Assembly: GCF_003367245.1 (NCBI RefSeq)
Contig: NZ_QRGR01000015.1
Location: 1 to 64,000 of the forward strand
Source: Pontibacter diazotrophicus
GTDB taxonomy: Bacteria > Bacteroidota > Bacteroidia > Cytophagales > Hymenobacteraceae
Direction: 5' to 3'
DNA length: 64,000 nucleotides
Under the pieces are notes generated by a model. The model worked only from the letters and a program-made list of their open reading frames with translations, did no database searches and was not told where the DNA came from. This document shows positions 16,950 through 26,185 of the stretch, in pieces. How positions within the stretch are numbered: the stretch's first letter is position 1; every line of letters starts with the position of its first letter. The position numbers were made by a program, and so were the translations under genes.

Positions 16950-16959
16950 AAAATTTCAG

Positions 16960-16967
16960 TACTTTTG
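16960..16967 (+). promoter_or_regulatory. -7 box TACTTTTG for ridA
   Basis: The consensus box lies 34 bases before the chosen ridA start at 17001. It supports starting translation there rather than at 16944, since the upstream codon would precede transcription. Confidence 0.5.
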
Positions 16968-17000
16968 ATAGTAAAGATACAATATAAAACGAATCCGTCT

Positions 17001-17381
17001 ATGGCACACAGCATCATCACCTCTCCTCAGGCACCTGCTCCTATTGGCCCTTACAGCCAGGCAACCATGGCAAATGGCACACTATACGTATCAGGCCAGA
17101 TAGCGCTTGACCAGGCTAGCGGGAACCTGATCAACGACAGTATTGAAAATGAAACACACCAGGTTATGAAAAACCTGAGCGCTATCCTACAGCAAGCGGG
17201 CATGGGCTTTGAGAATGTATTAAAGTGCTCCATTTTTGTAAAGGACCTGAACAACTTTGGCCGCATCAACGAAACCTACGGCAGCTATTTCACCAGCAAC
17301 CCGCCCGCCCGCGAGACCGTGGAAGTAAGCCGCCTCCCAAAAGATGTTAACGTAGAGATTTCCTGCATCGCAGCCAAATAG
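17001..17381 (+). CDS. ridA: RidA family reactive imine/enamine deaminase
   Basis: RidA proteins hydrolyse reactive imine/enamine intermediates such as 2-aminoacrylate released by PLP enzymes. The 126-residue trimer-forming protein shows 'QAPAPIGPYSQA', 'VSGQIALD', 'VLKCSIFVKDLNNFGRINE', 'PARETVEVSRLP' (with the catalytic Arg) and a final 'VEISCIAA'. I start at 17001 because it gives the standard MAHSIITSPQAPAP N-terminus and a promoter box lies between this and the earlier in-frame Met. Confidence 0.93.
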   Translation: MAHSIITSPQAPAPIGPYSQATMANGTLYVSGQIALDQASGNLINDSIENETHQVMKNLSAILQQAGMGFENVLKCSIFVKDLNNFGRINETYGSYFTSNPPARETVEVSRLPKDVNVEISCIAAK

Positions 17382-17434
17382 CGTGTTTGCAGGCACCAAA
17401 ATTTAATCTTCGACAAACGCTACACAAATGCTTT

Positions 17435-17523
17435 GACGAAGGACAAAGGATACAGGACAAAGGAAAACATCAGAACCTTTATTTGTCTTTCTTCCTTTGT
17501 CCTCCGTCTTTTGTAAGGTTCTG
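17435..17523. repeat. Inverted-repeat-rich intergenic segment
   Basis: The gap between the convergent ridA and brkB-like genes holds GACGAAGGACAAAGG (17435-17449) matched by CCTTTGTCCTCCGTC (17494-17508, one mismatch). It also holds CAGAACCTT (17471-17479) matched by AAGGTTCTG (17515-17523). The two pairs interlock, so they cannot form together as simple nested stems. It may act as a terminator region or be a dispersed repeat. Confidence 0.45.
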
Positions 17524-17531
17524 CCTTTCCC

Positions 17532-18554
17532 TCAGATATTCGCTCCCTGAGAGGCTGCTCCTTCGTCTCTTTCTTCAGCAGCTTTCCTCTCCTGCTCCCC
17601 ATATATATCTTCTTCAGCCACACTTGGATCGGCATTAACGGCTGAGTTCCCTACCTCTACCTGCCGCCGGATGACACGCACCGCATAATCTGCAGGATAA
17701 ATATTAAAGCCATACTTTCGGGAGTACACAAACGTAAACACTGCACCAAAAAAGATAATCTGGGAATTAAAGAATACCCAGGTAAGTATAACAACCACAG
17801 AACCTGCAGCTCCATATACTGAGCCTACGTCGTTTGTGCCCAGGTAAAACCCGATCAACCCCCGGAAAGCAACAAACAGTAACGCTGTCACCAGCGCCCC
17901 TACCCATACATCGCGCCATTTTATTTTAGCATCGGGCAAGAACTTATAGATACAGGCAAACAGGAAAGACATGAGCAGCAGTACAGAGGCGAAGTTTGCA
18001 AAATGCAGCACATATATAACCCAACTGGAGAAGCGCGCCGTCAGGAAGTCGCCTATGGCTACCAATACCGCGTTTACCAACAGCGAGAGCAGCAGAATTA
18101 CGGCAATGATCAGAATCATACCGAAGGAAAGAAACCTATCGAGGATCAGCTTCACATAGCCCCGCTTGGGCTTAGGCTTCACGTACCATATCTCATTCAA
18201 TGAGTCCTGGAGCGAGATAAAAACACCCGTGGCCGCAATAAAGAGTGCAACAACACCTGCTATTGCAGCCAGGGTTATGTTCGAAAACTCATTTACGTTT
18301 TCCACCATCTTCTGCACCGAGTAAGCCCCCTCTGCACCGATAACTTCCTTGATTTGATAGTATATCTCTCCGGATACTGCCTGTTCCCCAAAGAAGTACC
18401 CTCCTGCGCTGATGATGATGATGAGCATGGGCGGCAATGCGAAAATAGTATAGTAGGCCAACGCAGCACCCTTCTGCCAGGAGTTGTTATCAATAAACTC
18501 TGACGAAGTCTCCTTTAACAGCCCCCATACTATATTAAGCCGGTTTTTTACCAT
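17532..18554 (-). CDS. YihY/BrkB family inner-membrane protein
   Basis: The 340-residue protein has six transmembrane helices. Family signatures are 'NNSWQKGAALAYYTIFALPPML' at the N-terminus, 'LQDSLNEIWYVKPKPKRG' in the middle and 'GSVYGAAGSVVVILTWVFFNSQIIFFGAVF' near the end. The last is split here across a Ser/Gly-rich helix. The C-terminal ~50 residues are acidic and probably disordered. The family was once called ribonuclease BN by mistake; the true role (transport or envelope) is unresolved. It is convergent with ridA. Confidence 0.88.
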   Translation of the reverse strand: MVKNRLNIVWGLLKETSSEFIDNNSWQKGAALAYYTIFALPPMLIIIISAGGYFFGEQAVSGEIYYQIKEVIGAEGAYSVQKMVENVNEFSNITLAAIAGVVALFIAATGVFISLQDSLNEIWYVKPKPKRGYVKLILDRFLSFGMILIIAVILLLSLLVNAVLVAIGDFLTARFSSWVIYVLHFANFASVLLLMSFLFACIYKFLPDAKIKWRDVWVGALVTALLFVAFRGLIGFYLGTNDVGSVYGAAGSVVVILTWVFFNSQIIFFGAVFTFVYSRKYGFNIYPADYAVRVIRRQVEVGNSAVNADPSVAEEDIYGEQERKAAEERDEGAASQGANI

Positions 18555-18694
18555 GGCACAATTTAGGATTCTTTACTAAGCAAATACGGAAATATCTGAT
18601 TATGTTTATAATCGATTAATTATCAGCACCCTTGCTTGCTTTTGGCTCCGCTGCCTTTGCTGCCGCAGCACTTACCTAAACGAACTTTATTTTG

Positions 18695-18702
18695 TACCTT
18701 TG
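18695..18702 (+). promoter_or_regulatory. -7 box TACCTTTG for gltX
   Basis: An exact consensus -7 box lies 36 bases before the gltX start. No clear -33 TTG is seen at the usual distance. Confidence 0.5.
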
Positions 18703-18737
18703 TGCCGAATTAGAACGATCTGAACCAGATAAAATAC

Positions 18738-20279
18738 ATGGAAAGAGAAGTTAGAGTACGCTTTGCCCCAAGCCCGACCGGGCCTCTCCATATCGGTGGT
18801 GTTCGCACTGCCTTATATAATTACCTGCTGGCCCGCAAAACGGGCGGCAAAATGATTCTGCGCATCGAAGATACAGATCAGACCCGCTTTGTGCCGGGCG
18901 CTGAAGACTACATCCGGGAGTCGCTGGAGTGGAGCGGCATCGAGCTGGACGAGAGCCCATGGAACGGAGGCCCTTATGCGCCGTACCGCCAGTCGGAGCG
19001 CAAGCCGATGTACATGCAGTATGCGCTGCAGCTCATCGAAAGCGGCCATGCCTACTATGCCTTCGATACAGCTGAGGAACTGGACGAAATGCGTGAGCGC
19101 CTGAAGGCGGCGAAAGTGGCCACGCCACAGTACAACGCCATCACCCGCGCCACCATGAAGAACTCGCTCACCCTGCCGGAGGACGAGGTGAAGCAGCGCC
19201 TGGAGTCTGGTGAGCCTTATGTTATCCGTCTGAAGGTGCCCCGTAAAGAGGAAGTGCGCCTGAAAGACATGATTCGTGGTTGGGTGATGGTACACTCTTC
19301 TGCCATTGATGATAAAGTACTGATGAAGTCGGACGGTATGCCAACGTACCACCTGGCCAACATCGTAGACGACCACCTCATGAAGATTACGCACGTAATC
19401 CGCGGTGAGGAGTGGTTGCCGTCTGCACCACTGCACGTGTTGCTGTACCGTTACCTGGGCTGGGAAGACACCATGCCGGAGTTTGCTCACCTGCCCCTTC
19501 TCCTGAAGCCGGACGGCAATGGTAAGCTAAGCAAGCGCGACGGCGATAAGCTGGGCTTCCCGGTGTTCCCGCTGCGCTGGCAAGACCCGAATACAGGAGA
19601 AGTTTCATCAGGTTACCGCGAGAGTGGTTATCTGCCGGAGGCGTTTACAAACTTCCTGGCTTTCCTGGGCTGGAACCCGGGCACGCAGCAGGAACTCTTC
19701 TCTATGGACGAGCTGATAGAAGAATTCTCAGTAGAGCGTATCGGCAAGTCAGGCACCCGTTTCGATATTCAGAAGGCCCGCTGGTTTAACGAGCAGTACC
19801 TGCGCGCCAAGCCAGACAGCGAGTTGGCGAACTACCTGCTGAAAGCGCTGAAAGAGCATAATATCACCACCTCGCATGAGAAGGCAGAAAAAATAGCCGG
19901 CCTGATGAAGGAGCGTGTAAGCTTTCCGCAGGATTTCTGGCAGGAGGCGAAGTATTTCTTTATCGCCCCGACAGAATACAGTGAGAGGGTAGCTTCTAAA
20001 AAGTGGAACAGCCAGTCTGTTGCCGTGTTCGAAGACTTTAAAAATGAGCTTGCTACACTGGAGGACTTTAATGCCGATACCGTGAAAGATCTGCTGAATA
20101 GCATTCTGGAACGCCACAACATGAAGCTGGGGCAGGTGATGCAGGCACTGCGCTTAGCGGTAACAGGCGCAGAAGCGGGCCCGGACCTAATGCATATTAT
20201 AGAGGTAATCGGACGCGAAGAGACAGCCTCCCGCATCGAAACCGCTATTGATAAACTGAGCCCTTACGCGGCAGCGTAA
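18738..20279 (+). CDS. gltX: Glutamyl-tRNA synthetase
   Basis: GltX charges tRNA-Glu with glutamate. It is a class I synthetase of 513 residues with the HIGH motif in PSPTGPLHIGG (11-21) and a KMSKS-type loop KLSKR (263-267). 'RIEDTDQTR' is also present at its usual place. After the KLSKR loop there is an extra segment (about 270-292, GFPVFPLRWQDP...) before 'FTNFLAFLGWNPG', as often seen in Bacteroidota enzymes. The anticodon-binding helical region is complete. A strong terminator follows. Confidence 0.96.
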   Translation: MEREVRVRFAPSPTGPLHIGGVRTALYNYLLARKTGGKMILRIEDTDQTRFVPGAEDYIRESLEWSGIELDESPWNGGPYAPYRQSERKPMYMQYALQLIESGHAYYAFDTAEELDEMRERLKAAKVATPQYNAITRATMKNSLTLPEDEVKQRLESGEPYVIRLKVPRKEEVRLKDMIRGWVMVHSSAIDDKVLMKSDGMPTYHLANIVDDHLMKITHVIRGEEWLPSAPLHVLLYRYLGWEDTMPEFAHLPLLLKPDGNGKLSKRDGDKLGFPVFPLRWQDPNTGEVSSGYRESGYLPEAFTNFLAFLGWNPGTQQELFSMDELIEEFSVERIGKSGTRFDIQKARWFNEQYLRAKPDSELANYLLKALKEHNITTSHEKAEKIAGLMKERVSFPQDFWQEAKYFFIAPTEYSERVASKKWNSQSVAVFEDFKNELATLEDFNADTVKDLLNSILERHNMKLGQVMQALRLAVTGAEAGPDLMHIIEVIGREETASRIETAIDKLSPYAAA

Positions 20280-20301
20280 GCGGCATACTTTAGATAAAGA
20301 G

Positions 20302-20328
20302 AAAGGCTAACCATTGCGGTTAGCCTTT
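20302..20328 (+). terminator. gltX terminator
   Basis: AAAGGCTAACC (20302-20312) pairs with GGTTAGCCTTT (20318-20328) across a 5-base loop and runs into TTTTTAT. It ends the gltX transcript. Confidence 0.85.
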
Positions 20329-20408
20329 TTTATTTCCTGCTTTAGACCTTCTTTGCAACAAATTGCGGCTGCTTAGCTTATACAACAAAAGTATAAACTT
20401 GTATAACC

Positions 20409-20774
20409 ATGGCTAAAAATAAAAAAGACGATAAGAGCAGCAAGAAAAAGTCGAAAGTGCATAAAGACCTGGAGGGTTTCGAGATAAAGGTGAATGAACA
20501 CGGCGAAATTATATCCAACTATAGCATCGACAAGATAAATGATTTCCTGAACCAGAACGTGGAAGACAAAAAGCTGGTGAAGCGCGATGCCGCCGAAAAG
20601 GCCAAGCGCGAGGAAGAGGAGTATCATATTGAAGAAGGCGATGAAGTGGAAGAAACAGACGAGGACTTCGTGCGCACCACCACTTCGACATCTGATGCAG
20701 AGGATGACCCTGACCTGCCCAAAGCCCGCCGCAGGAAAGGGGGTGAAGATGAGGGTGAGGACGATGAGGATTGA
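20409..20774 (+). CDS. Highly charged small protein, unknown
   Basis: The 121-residue product has a Lys-rich start (MAKNKKDDKSSKKKSK), a short folded-looking core 'GFEIKVNEHGEIISNYSIDKINDFLN' and a long acidic, Glu/Asp-rich tail ending EDEGEDDED. There is no signal peptide or membrane helix. It is probably a cytoplasmic, largely disordered protein, perhaps nucleic-acid or ribosome associated through the basic end, but I recognise no characterised family. It lies downstream of gltX beyond a terminator. Confidence 0.65.
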   Translation: MAKNKKDDKSSKKKSKVHKDLEGFEIKVNEHGEIISNYSIDKINDFLNQNVEDKKLVKRDAAEKAKREEEEYHIEEGDEVEETDEDFVRTTTSTSDAEDDPDLPKARRRKGGEDEGEDDED

Positions 20775-20927
20775 TACTGCATCACGTGCAGCCAGTGTTG
20801 ATGCATTGTATATAGGAAAATAAAATATTCATCTGAATCTCATGCATCAGGTTATATAGAAACAACGGCAAATGCGTTTTATAACTGCTATGCGCATTGT
20901 ATCTTTTAACCAACCTTACACATAACT

Positions 20928-21695
20928 ATGATGAACTCACACGAAGTAGATTACAAAATTTTCGGTCATGACATTCAGGTGCTGGAAGTTGAACTTGACT
21001 CAAACGAAACTGTAATCGCCGAGGCCGGTGCCATGGTATACATGGAAGAAGGCATTGATTTCCAGACAAAGATGGGCGACGGTTCTAACCCAAGTCAGGG
21101 CTTCTTAGGAAAACTGGTTTCAGCAGGCAGCCGCATGATAACCGGTGAATCGTTGTTTATGACGCACTTTACGCACCGTGGCTCTGGCAAAAGCCGTGTT
21201 GCTTTCTCCGCGCCTTACCCGGGCACCATCTTACCCATTGACCTCCGCCAGATGCGCAACAGCAGCCTGATTGCTCAGAAAGATGCTTTTTTGGCTGCTG
21301 CCCTGGGCACAAAGCTCAGCATCCATTTTAACCAGCGCTTAGGCTCTGGTTTCTTTGGCGGCGAAGGCTTTATACTGCAGCGGATGCAGGGCGATGGCCT
21401 GACCTTTGTCCATGCCGGCGGCACGGTGGTAGAAAAGCAACTGAACAACCAGACACTGCGCGTAGACACCGGCTGCGTGGTAGCCTTTGAAGAAGGCATC
21501 GATTTTAGTGTGCAGCGTGCCGGCGGGTTAAAGTCAATGATATTTGGTGGTGAGGGCATTTTCCTGGCTACCTTGCGTGGCACTGGCCGGGTATGGCTAC
21601 AGTCTATGCCAGTGAAGAAACTGATTGAGGCACTCATGCCACGTGGTGAAAATGCCAAAAAGGAAGGTGGCATGTTCAGTAGCTTCATGGAATAG
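20928..21695 (+). CDS. AIM24/TIGR00266 family protein
   Basis: This 255-residue protein shows the repeated beta-strand pattern and glycine motifs of the AIM24 family: '[22 protein letters not shown]', '[20 protein letters not shown]', '[21 protein letters not shown]' and '[21 protein letters not shown]'. Bacterial members are found next to stress or transport genes but have no established biochemical role; yeast Aim24 is mitochondrial. The second Met (20931) is an equally good start. A perfect palindromic terminator follows. Confidence 0.88.
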   Translation: MMNSHEVDYKIFGHDIQVLEVELDSNETVIAEAGAMVYMEEGIDFQTKMGDGSNPSQGFLGKLVSAGSRMITGESLFMTHFTHRGSGKSRVAFSAPYPGTILPIDLRQMRNSSLIAQKDAFLAAALGTKLSIHFNQRLGSGFFGGEGFILQRMQGDGLTFVHAGGTVVEKQLNNQTLRVDTGCVVAFEEGIDFSVQRAGGLKSMIFGGEGIFLATLRGTGRVWLQSMPVKKLIEALMPRGENAKKEGGMFSSFME

Positions 21696-21769
21696 GCGCG
21701 GTCGCTGCGCTCCCAATTATGAATTTTGAATTACGAATTATTAATGGGGTTTAGACGTAGGAGTCCTTC

Positions 21770-21823
21770 TAAAAGCAAAGTAGCCCCGGTAAGTTTAAAC
21801 TTACCGGGGCTACTTTGCTTTTA
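21770..21823 (+). terminator. Perfect 54-base palindromic bidirectional terminator
   Basis: Bases 21770-21796 and 21797-21823 are exact reverse complements of 27 bases each. The stem has a GC core (TAGCCCCGGTAAG) and A/T-rich feet, so it can end both the AIM24-like gene and the convergent small gene that stops at 21827. Confidence 0.85.
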
Positions 21824-21826
21824 CTT

Positions 21827-22054
21827 CTAATTCGTTTTAATAATAGCGGGAGCAATGTCCTGCTGCTTTTGTTGCCTTAGTTGTTTTCGCTCATCTCTCC
21901 AGGTTAAGATAACAAGCAGGAACCATGAAATGAACGGAAGGACCATGGCTAATACAAACCAAAGCCAAAAAGAGCGTTTATATTTGTAGGCCAGGTATCC
22001 GGTAAGCAGAGGTAGCGCAAAAACAATGGCCAGTAGCCCTATAATTATGTCCAT
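21827..22054 (-). CDS. Small two-helix membrane protein, unknown
   Basis: The 75-residue protein has two transmembrane helices (about 2-23 and 29-50) around a short YKYKRSFW loop, then a basic, Gln-rich cytoplasmic tail (DERKQLRQQKQQ). The pattern fits small hypothetical membrane proteins common in Cytophagales, without a known role. It is convergent with the AIM24-like gene. Confidence 0.6.
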   Translation of the reverse strand: MDIIIGLLAIVFALPLLTGYLAYKYKRSFWLWFVLAMVLPFISWFLLVILTWRDERKQLRQQKQQDIAPAIIKTN

Positions 22055-22139
22055 GTCTTAAAGCTGTTTAGGTCAGTATTCTATGTAGCAAATATATACA
22101 TAAACAGTTAACCCTCACCTCTTTGAAACAATTTCAAGT

Positions 22140-23657
22140 CTACATCCCGTTCACCTGCATAATCTCTTCCAGGTACTCACGGGAGTTGCTGAGGCGGGGC
22201 ACTTTGTTCTGACCTCCTAGCTTGCCCTTGTGGCGCAGCCAGTTCATGAAAACACCTTGCGGGGCAGCGTGTACAAGAGGCTCCTGCAGCGCAATATCGT
22301 TTTGACGTTTGGCATCGTAATCGGAGTTTACGTCCCGTAGTGTTTCGTCCAGCACCTGCGTAAAACGATCCAAATTATCTGGCTGCTTTTCAAACTCAAT
22401 CAGCCACTCATGCCTGCCGCGCTTGCCGCTCTCCATATATATAGGTGCCGCTGTAAAGTTAGTGATGATGGCACCAGTAGCCTGGCAGGCTTTGGTAATA
22501 GCCACCTCCGCATTCTCCACAATCACCTCTTCCCCAAACGCGTTGATAAAATGTTTGGTACGACCGGAAATCTTGATCCGGTAAGGGCTGAGACTGGTAA
22601 ATCGGATGGTGTCGCCAATCTTGTACCGCCACAAACCGGCATTTGTCGAAATCACAATCGCATAGTTCTTCCCCAGTTCCACCTGGTCCAGCGTCAGGGT
22701 TTTAGGCTGCTCTTCCTCATACTGGTCCATCGGAATAAATTCGTAGTATACGCCATAGTCCAGCATCAGCAGCATCTCATCTTCTGTGCCGGCCTGGTCC
22801 TGTATACCAAAGAAGCCTTCGGAGGCATTATATACCTCCAGGTAATTCATTTTATTTGATGGGATGATATCGCGGAAAAGCTTGCGATAAGGGCCAAAAG
22901 CCACTGCGCCGTGCGTGAACAACTCCAGGTTAGGCCACACCTCCAGGATGTTGCTTTTACCAGTCACTTCGAGAATACGCTTCAGCAACACATAGGTCCA
23001 GGTAGGCACGCCACTCATGCTGGTGACGTTCTCCTCTACCGTCACCTCTACCATTTTCTCTATCTTCTCCTCCCACTTATCCATCAAGGCCACCTTGAGT
23101 GGCGGTGTGCGCATGGCCTCGGCCCACATCGGCAGGTTCTGCATGATTACCGCCGACACATCGCCGCAGGATACTTTTGAATTGATCTCGCTGGGTCTGT
23201 GGCTGCCGCCGATGGAGAGGGCCTTACCCGAAAAAAGCTTTGTTTCCGGGTACAGGTTCACGTAGATAGAGAGCATGTCCTTGCCCCCTTTGTAGTGGCA
23301 GTCTTCCAGCGACTCAGGGCTTACCGGAATAAATTTACTGCGGGCATTGGTGGTGCCGGATGACTTGGCAAACCACTCAATCTTGCTTGGCCACAGCAGG
23401 TTCTGCTCCCCCTTCATCACCCGCTCAATGTATGGGTATAGGCCTTCGTAATTAGTGACCGGCACCCGCTCCTGAAACTCCCGGATCGACAAATTGTCCT
23501 TGTAGCCATGCTTCTTGCCCCACTCTGTATTTTTAGCCACGCTAATCAGGTTCTGGAACAATTCTGCCTGCACCTCATGCGGGTACTTCCGAAACAGATC
23601 AATATCATGAATCCGCTTCTTCATTACCCACGTCACTATTGAGTTTATTAATTCCAA
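22140..23657 (-). CDS. GH3 auxin-responsive-promoter-family protein
   Basis: GH3 proteins are acyl-adenylate-forming enzymes. Plant members join amino acids to hormones, while the bacterial substrates are unknown. The 505-residue protein has 'EWFAKSSGTTNARSKFIPVS' (the AMP/phosphate-binding loop), 'MSGVPTWTYVLLKRI', 'YNASEGFFGIQD', 'LWRYKIGDTIRFTS' (hinge region) and 'KISGRTKHFINAFGEEV'. These follow the order of the family. No peptide-synthesis neighbours suggest a substrate. It lies 67 bases upstream of lptB in the opposite reading order (lptB further right, same strand). Confidence 0.88.
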   Translation of the reverse strand: MELINSIVTWVMKKRIHDIDLFRKYPHEVQAELFQNLISVAKNTEWGKKHGYKDNLSIREFQERVPVTNYEGLYPYIERVMKGEQNLLWPSKIEWFAKSSGTTNARSKFIPVSPESLEDCHYKGGKDMLSIYVNLYPETKLFSGKALSIGGSHRPSEINSKVSCGDVSAVIMQNLPMWAEAMRTPPLKVALMDKWEEKIEKMVEVTVEENVTSMSGVPTWTYVLLKRILEVTGKSNILEVWPNLELFTHGAVAFGPYRKLFRDIIPSNKMNYLEVYNASEGFFGIQDQAGTEDEMLLMLDYGVYYEFIPMDQYEEEQPKTLTLDQVELGKNYAIVISTNAGLWRYKIGDTIRFTSLSPYRIKISGRTKHFINAFGEEVIVENAEVAITKACQATGAIITNFTAAPIYMESGKRGRHEWLIEFEKQPDNLDRFTQVLDETLRDVNSDYDAKRQNDIALQEPLVHAAPQGVFMNWLRHKGKLGGQNKVPRLSNSREYLEEIMQVNGM

Positions 23658-23724
23658 CTGCTGGAGGTTAAATTGTTAAATGGTTGTTCGTCTACTTAAT
23701 GAAGCTGCTAATTGCTTCAGGCAA

Positions 23725-24456
23725 TTAAACTTTCCGCTTCAGTTCAAAGTGCTTTCCTAAGTATACGCGGCGTACCTGCTCGTCGGCGGCCAGTTCTTCT
23801 GCGGTTCCTGATTTCAGGATCTTTCCTTCAAAGAGCAGATAGGCGCGATCGGTGATAGAAAGGGTTTCGTTTACGTTGTGGTCGGTGATGAGGATACCAA
23901 TATTCTTGCTTTTCAGCTTCGCTACAATGCTTTGAATCTCTTCTACGGCAATAGGGTCTACGCCGGCAAAGGGCTCATCCAGCAGCACAAACTTCGGGTC
24001 TACGGCAAGGGCGCGGGCAATCTCGGTGCGGCGGCGCTCCCCCCCTGATAACACGATGCCTTTGTTGTTACGCACGTGTGTTAAAGAAAATTCCTCCAGC
24101 AGATCCTCCACCTTTTCGTGCTGCGCCTTCTTGGGCAGGTTCGTCATTTCCAGCACAGCCAGAATATTCTCCTCTACCGTTAGCTGCCGGAAAACAGATG
24201 CCTCCTGCGCCAAGTACCCCACGCCGCGTTTGGCGCGCTTGTACATTGGCAGGTTGGTAATATCTTCCTTGTCCAGGAATATTTTACCGCTGTTAGGCTT
24301 CACCAGGCCCACAATCATATAGAATGAGGTGGTTTTACCGGCACCGTTGGGGCCCAGCAACCCTACTATTTCTCCTTGGTTTACCTCCACGCTTACGTCA
24401 TTCACAACGGTGCGGGATTTGTACTTTTTTATCAGGTTATCTGCTCTCAGTATCAT
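23725..24456 (-). CDS. lptB: Lipopolysaccharide export ABC transporter ATPase
   Basis: LptB powers extraction of LPS from the inner membrane with LptF/G and LptC. The 243-residue ATPase shows Walker [10 protein letters not shown], the Q-loop '[11 protein letters not shown]', signature LSGGERRR, Walker [14 protein letters not shown] and the H-loop TDHN. 'AQEASVFR' and '[10 protein letters not shown]' are specific to LptB. I chose the start at 24456 (MILRADNL...); the upstream in-frame Met would add an unusual 12-residue extension. LptC is at 34037-34573, not adjacent. Confidence 0.93.
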   Translation of the reverse strand: MILRADNLIKKYKSRTVVNDVSVEVNQGEIVGLLGPNGAGKTTSFYMIVGLVKPNSGKIFLDKEDITNLPMYKRAKRGVGYLAQEASVFRQLTVEENILAVLEMTNLPKKAQHEKVEDLLEEFSLTHVRNNKGIVLSGGERRRTEIARALAVDPKFVLLDEPFAGVDPIAVEEIQSIVAKLKSKNIGILITDHNVNETLSITDRAYLLFEGKILKSGTAEELAADEQVRRVYLGKHFELKRKV

Positions 24457-24647
24457 CGTGGCTAAATTACGCATAAAGGCTGCATCCTGCAACGGGTAGG
24501 TGTGGGGTTACCTGCCACTCCTATAACGCCTTATATTTTAAATCTGCTATTAATATGGAACTAATATTCTCTATAATCCTTGTCATTATATATTGTATAA
24601 GCGCGGATTAATATATAACTTATAACTCGCTTATCTTAACATTAATT

Positions 24648-25469
24648 ATGCCGCTGTTTTCAATTTTATCGGTGTGCCAGAAACTGGCTTTTTCAAGCCT
24701 GCTACTTTTTGCAGGATATACCGGTATGGCGTCTGCTCCTACAGAAGTCACAAATAACGACCCTACCAAACCCGGCACCGCCAGCAGCAGCCCGGCTAAT
24801 GCCACAGTGAAGGGTATCGATGTGTCGAGGTGGCAAAAAGATATTAACTGGGAACTGGTAAAAGAGGAGGAAATTGCCTTTTCCTTCATCAAGGCAACGG
24901 AAGGCGATTTCAGACAAGATCCATATTTTACGCGCAACTGGAGCGAATCAAAGCGCAACGGCATCAGGCGGGGGGCCTATCATTTCTTTAAGCCACTGGC
25001 TCCCGTTCAGTGCCAAATCGAGCTTTTCACCAACTCTGTAGTGCTGGAGCCCGGCGACCTGCCACCTGTGCTGGACGTAGAAGTATCAGACCCTGAAGTA
25101 AGTCCCACACAATTGCGCGAAAGCATCAATACCTGGTTAGAGGCGGTAACAGCGCACTATGGCGTAAAGCCTATCATCTATACCAGCCAGAACTACTACC
25201 GCCGCTATTTGCAGGGGCATTTTAAAGGCTATCATTTCTGGATTGCCCGCTACAGCCCTATACAACCGGAGGTGCACCATACCGACAGCTGGATGTTCTG
25301 GCAACATACCGATAAAGGCCGGATAACCGGTATCAAAACAGCCGTAGACATGAACTTCTTCCTCGGAGACGTGGAAACCCTGTCGCAACTGTGTATTCCT
25401 GATTTAGTGGCCTCAGAAGATCATACAAGCCCTCTGAAGCAGCTGAAGCATATGTACCCGCTGCCGTAG
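24648..25469 (+). CDS. GH25-family muramidase (lysozyme-like), secreted
   Basis: GH25 enzymes cut the N-acetylmuramic acid to N-acetylglucosamine bond of peptidoglycan. The 273-residue protein has an N-terminal hydrophobic signal region (about 1-30) and a Thr/Ser/Pro linker. The barrel begins with GIDVSRWQ (Asp58), followed by 'FIKATEG' (Glu85), 'RRGAYHFF', the catalytic DxE motif LDVEV (Asp143, Glu145), 'PIIYTSQNYY' and 'FWQHTDKGRI'. The required acidic residues are in place. It may remodel the cell's own wall or attack competitors; no immunity gene is evident. Confidence 0.87.
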   Translation: MPLFSILSVCQKLAFSSLLLFAGYTGMASAPTEVTNNDPTKPGTASSSPANATVKGIDVSRWQKDINWELVKEEEIAFSFIKATEGDFRQDPYFTRNWSESKRNGIRRGAYHFFKPLAPVQCQIELFTNSVVLEPGDLPPVLDVEVSDPEVSPTQLRESINTWLEAVTAHYGVKPIIYTSQNYYRRYLQGHFKGYHFWIARYSPIQPEVHHTDSWMFWQHTDKGRITGIKTAVDMNFFLGDVETLSQLCIPDLVASEDHTSPLKQLKHMYPLP

Positions 25470-25500
25470 GTATAGCTGCTTCTCTGCTAATTATATCCTG

Positions 25501-26142
25501 ATGCCGCTGCTGCTGTTAGCAACCATTGGCTTATGCATATGCTTACCAGTCTATGACTATAAAAAACTGCGAATGGACACACCTTTACACAGCGTAGCAA
25601 CAGCGGAATCAGAAACAGGAGCTCTAAATGCCCTCACGCTCGACCAGCACAAGCTGGAGCTTTATATGCAGAGGCTAAGCATGGAGCAGAACCTGCTGAA
25701 GGGTATCCTTTCCGGATTGCTGGCGGCCGTGGCAGGAGCTCTGGTATGGGCTGCTATTACGGTTGTAACAGGTTACCAGATCGGGTATATGGCTGTTGCC
25801 ATTAGTTTTGCGGTGGGGTACGTGATGCGGACCATGGGGCGGGGAATAGACAAAGTCTTTGGTGTGGTGGGTGCGCTGCTGGCGCTGTTAGGCTGTGTGC
25901 TGGGTAATTTCCTGGGCATCTGCGGCTTTCTAGCCGAAGAGAACACATTAGGTTACCTGGAAGTGCTGCAGACGCTCGAATACAGTTATATGCCGGAGCT
26001 AATGGTGGAGGCTTTCTCTCCTATGGATGTGGTTTTCTACGGCATCGCCCTATACCAGGGGTACAAAATTTCTTTCCGGCATGTAACCCAGGAAGAGCTG
26101 CTTGCCAATGCCAGTACAGCTCCTGTCACTTTTCAATTGTAA
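25501..26142 (+). CDS. Multi-pass membrane protein, unknown
   Basis: The 213-residue frame has an N-terminal hydrophobic helix, a soluble helical segment (about 45-65, LDQHKLELYMQRLSMEQN) and three to four transmembrane helices between 68 and 190. Gly-rich segments such as 'GVVGALLALLGCVLGNFLGI' lie in the membrane part. It starts 31 bases after the muramidase gene, so it may be co-transcribed. A later start at 25573 is possible. I recognise no characterised family; similar proteins are annotated only as hypothetical membrane proteins. Confidence 0.65.
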   Translation: MPLLLLATIGLCICLPVYDYKKLRMDTPLHSVATAESETGALNALTLDQHKLELYMQRLSMEQNLLKGILSGLLAAVAGALVWAAITVVTGYQIGYMAVAISFAVGYVMRTMGRGIDKVFGVVGALLALLGCVLGNFLGICGFLAEENTLGYLEVLQTLEYSYMPELMVEAFSPMDVVFYGIALYQGYKISFRHVTQEELLANASTAPVTFQL

Positions 26143-26185
26143 ACAGAAAGGTTCCCGACCTGTGAGCTCTTTGGTTTAACCTATG

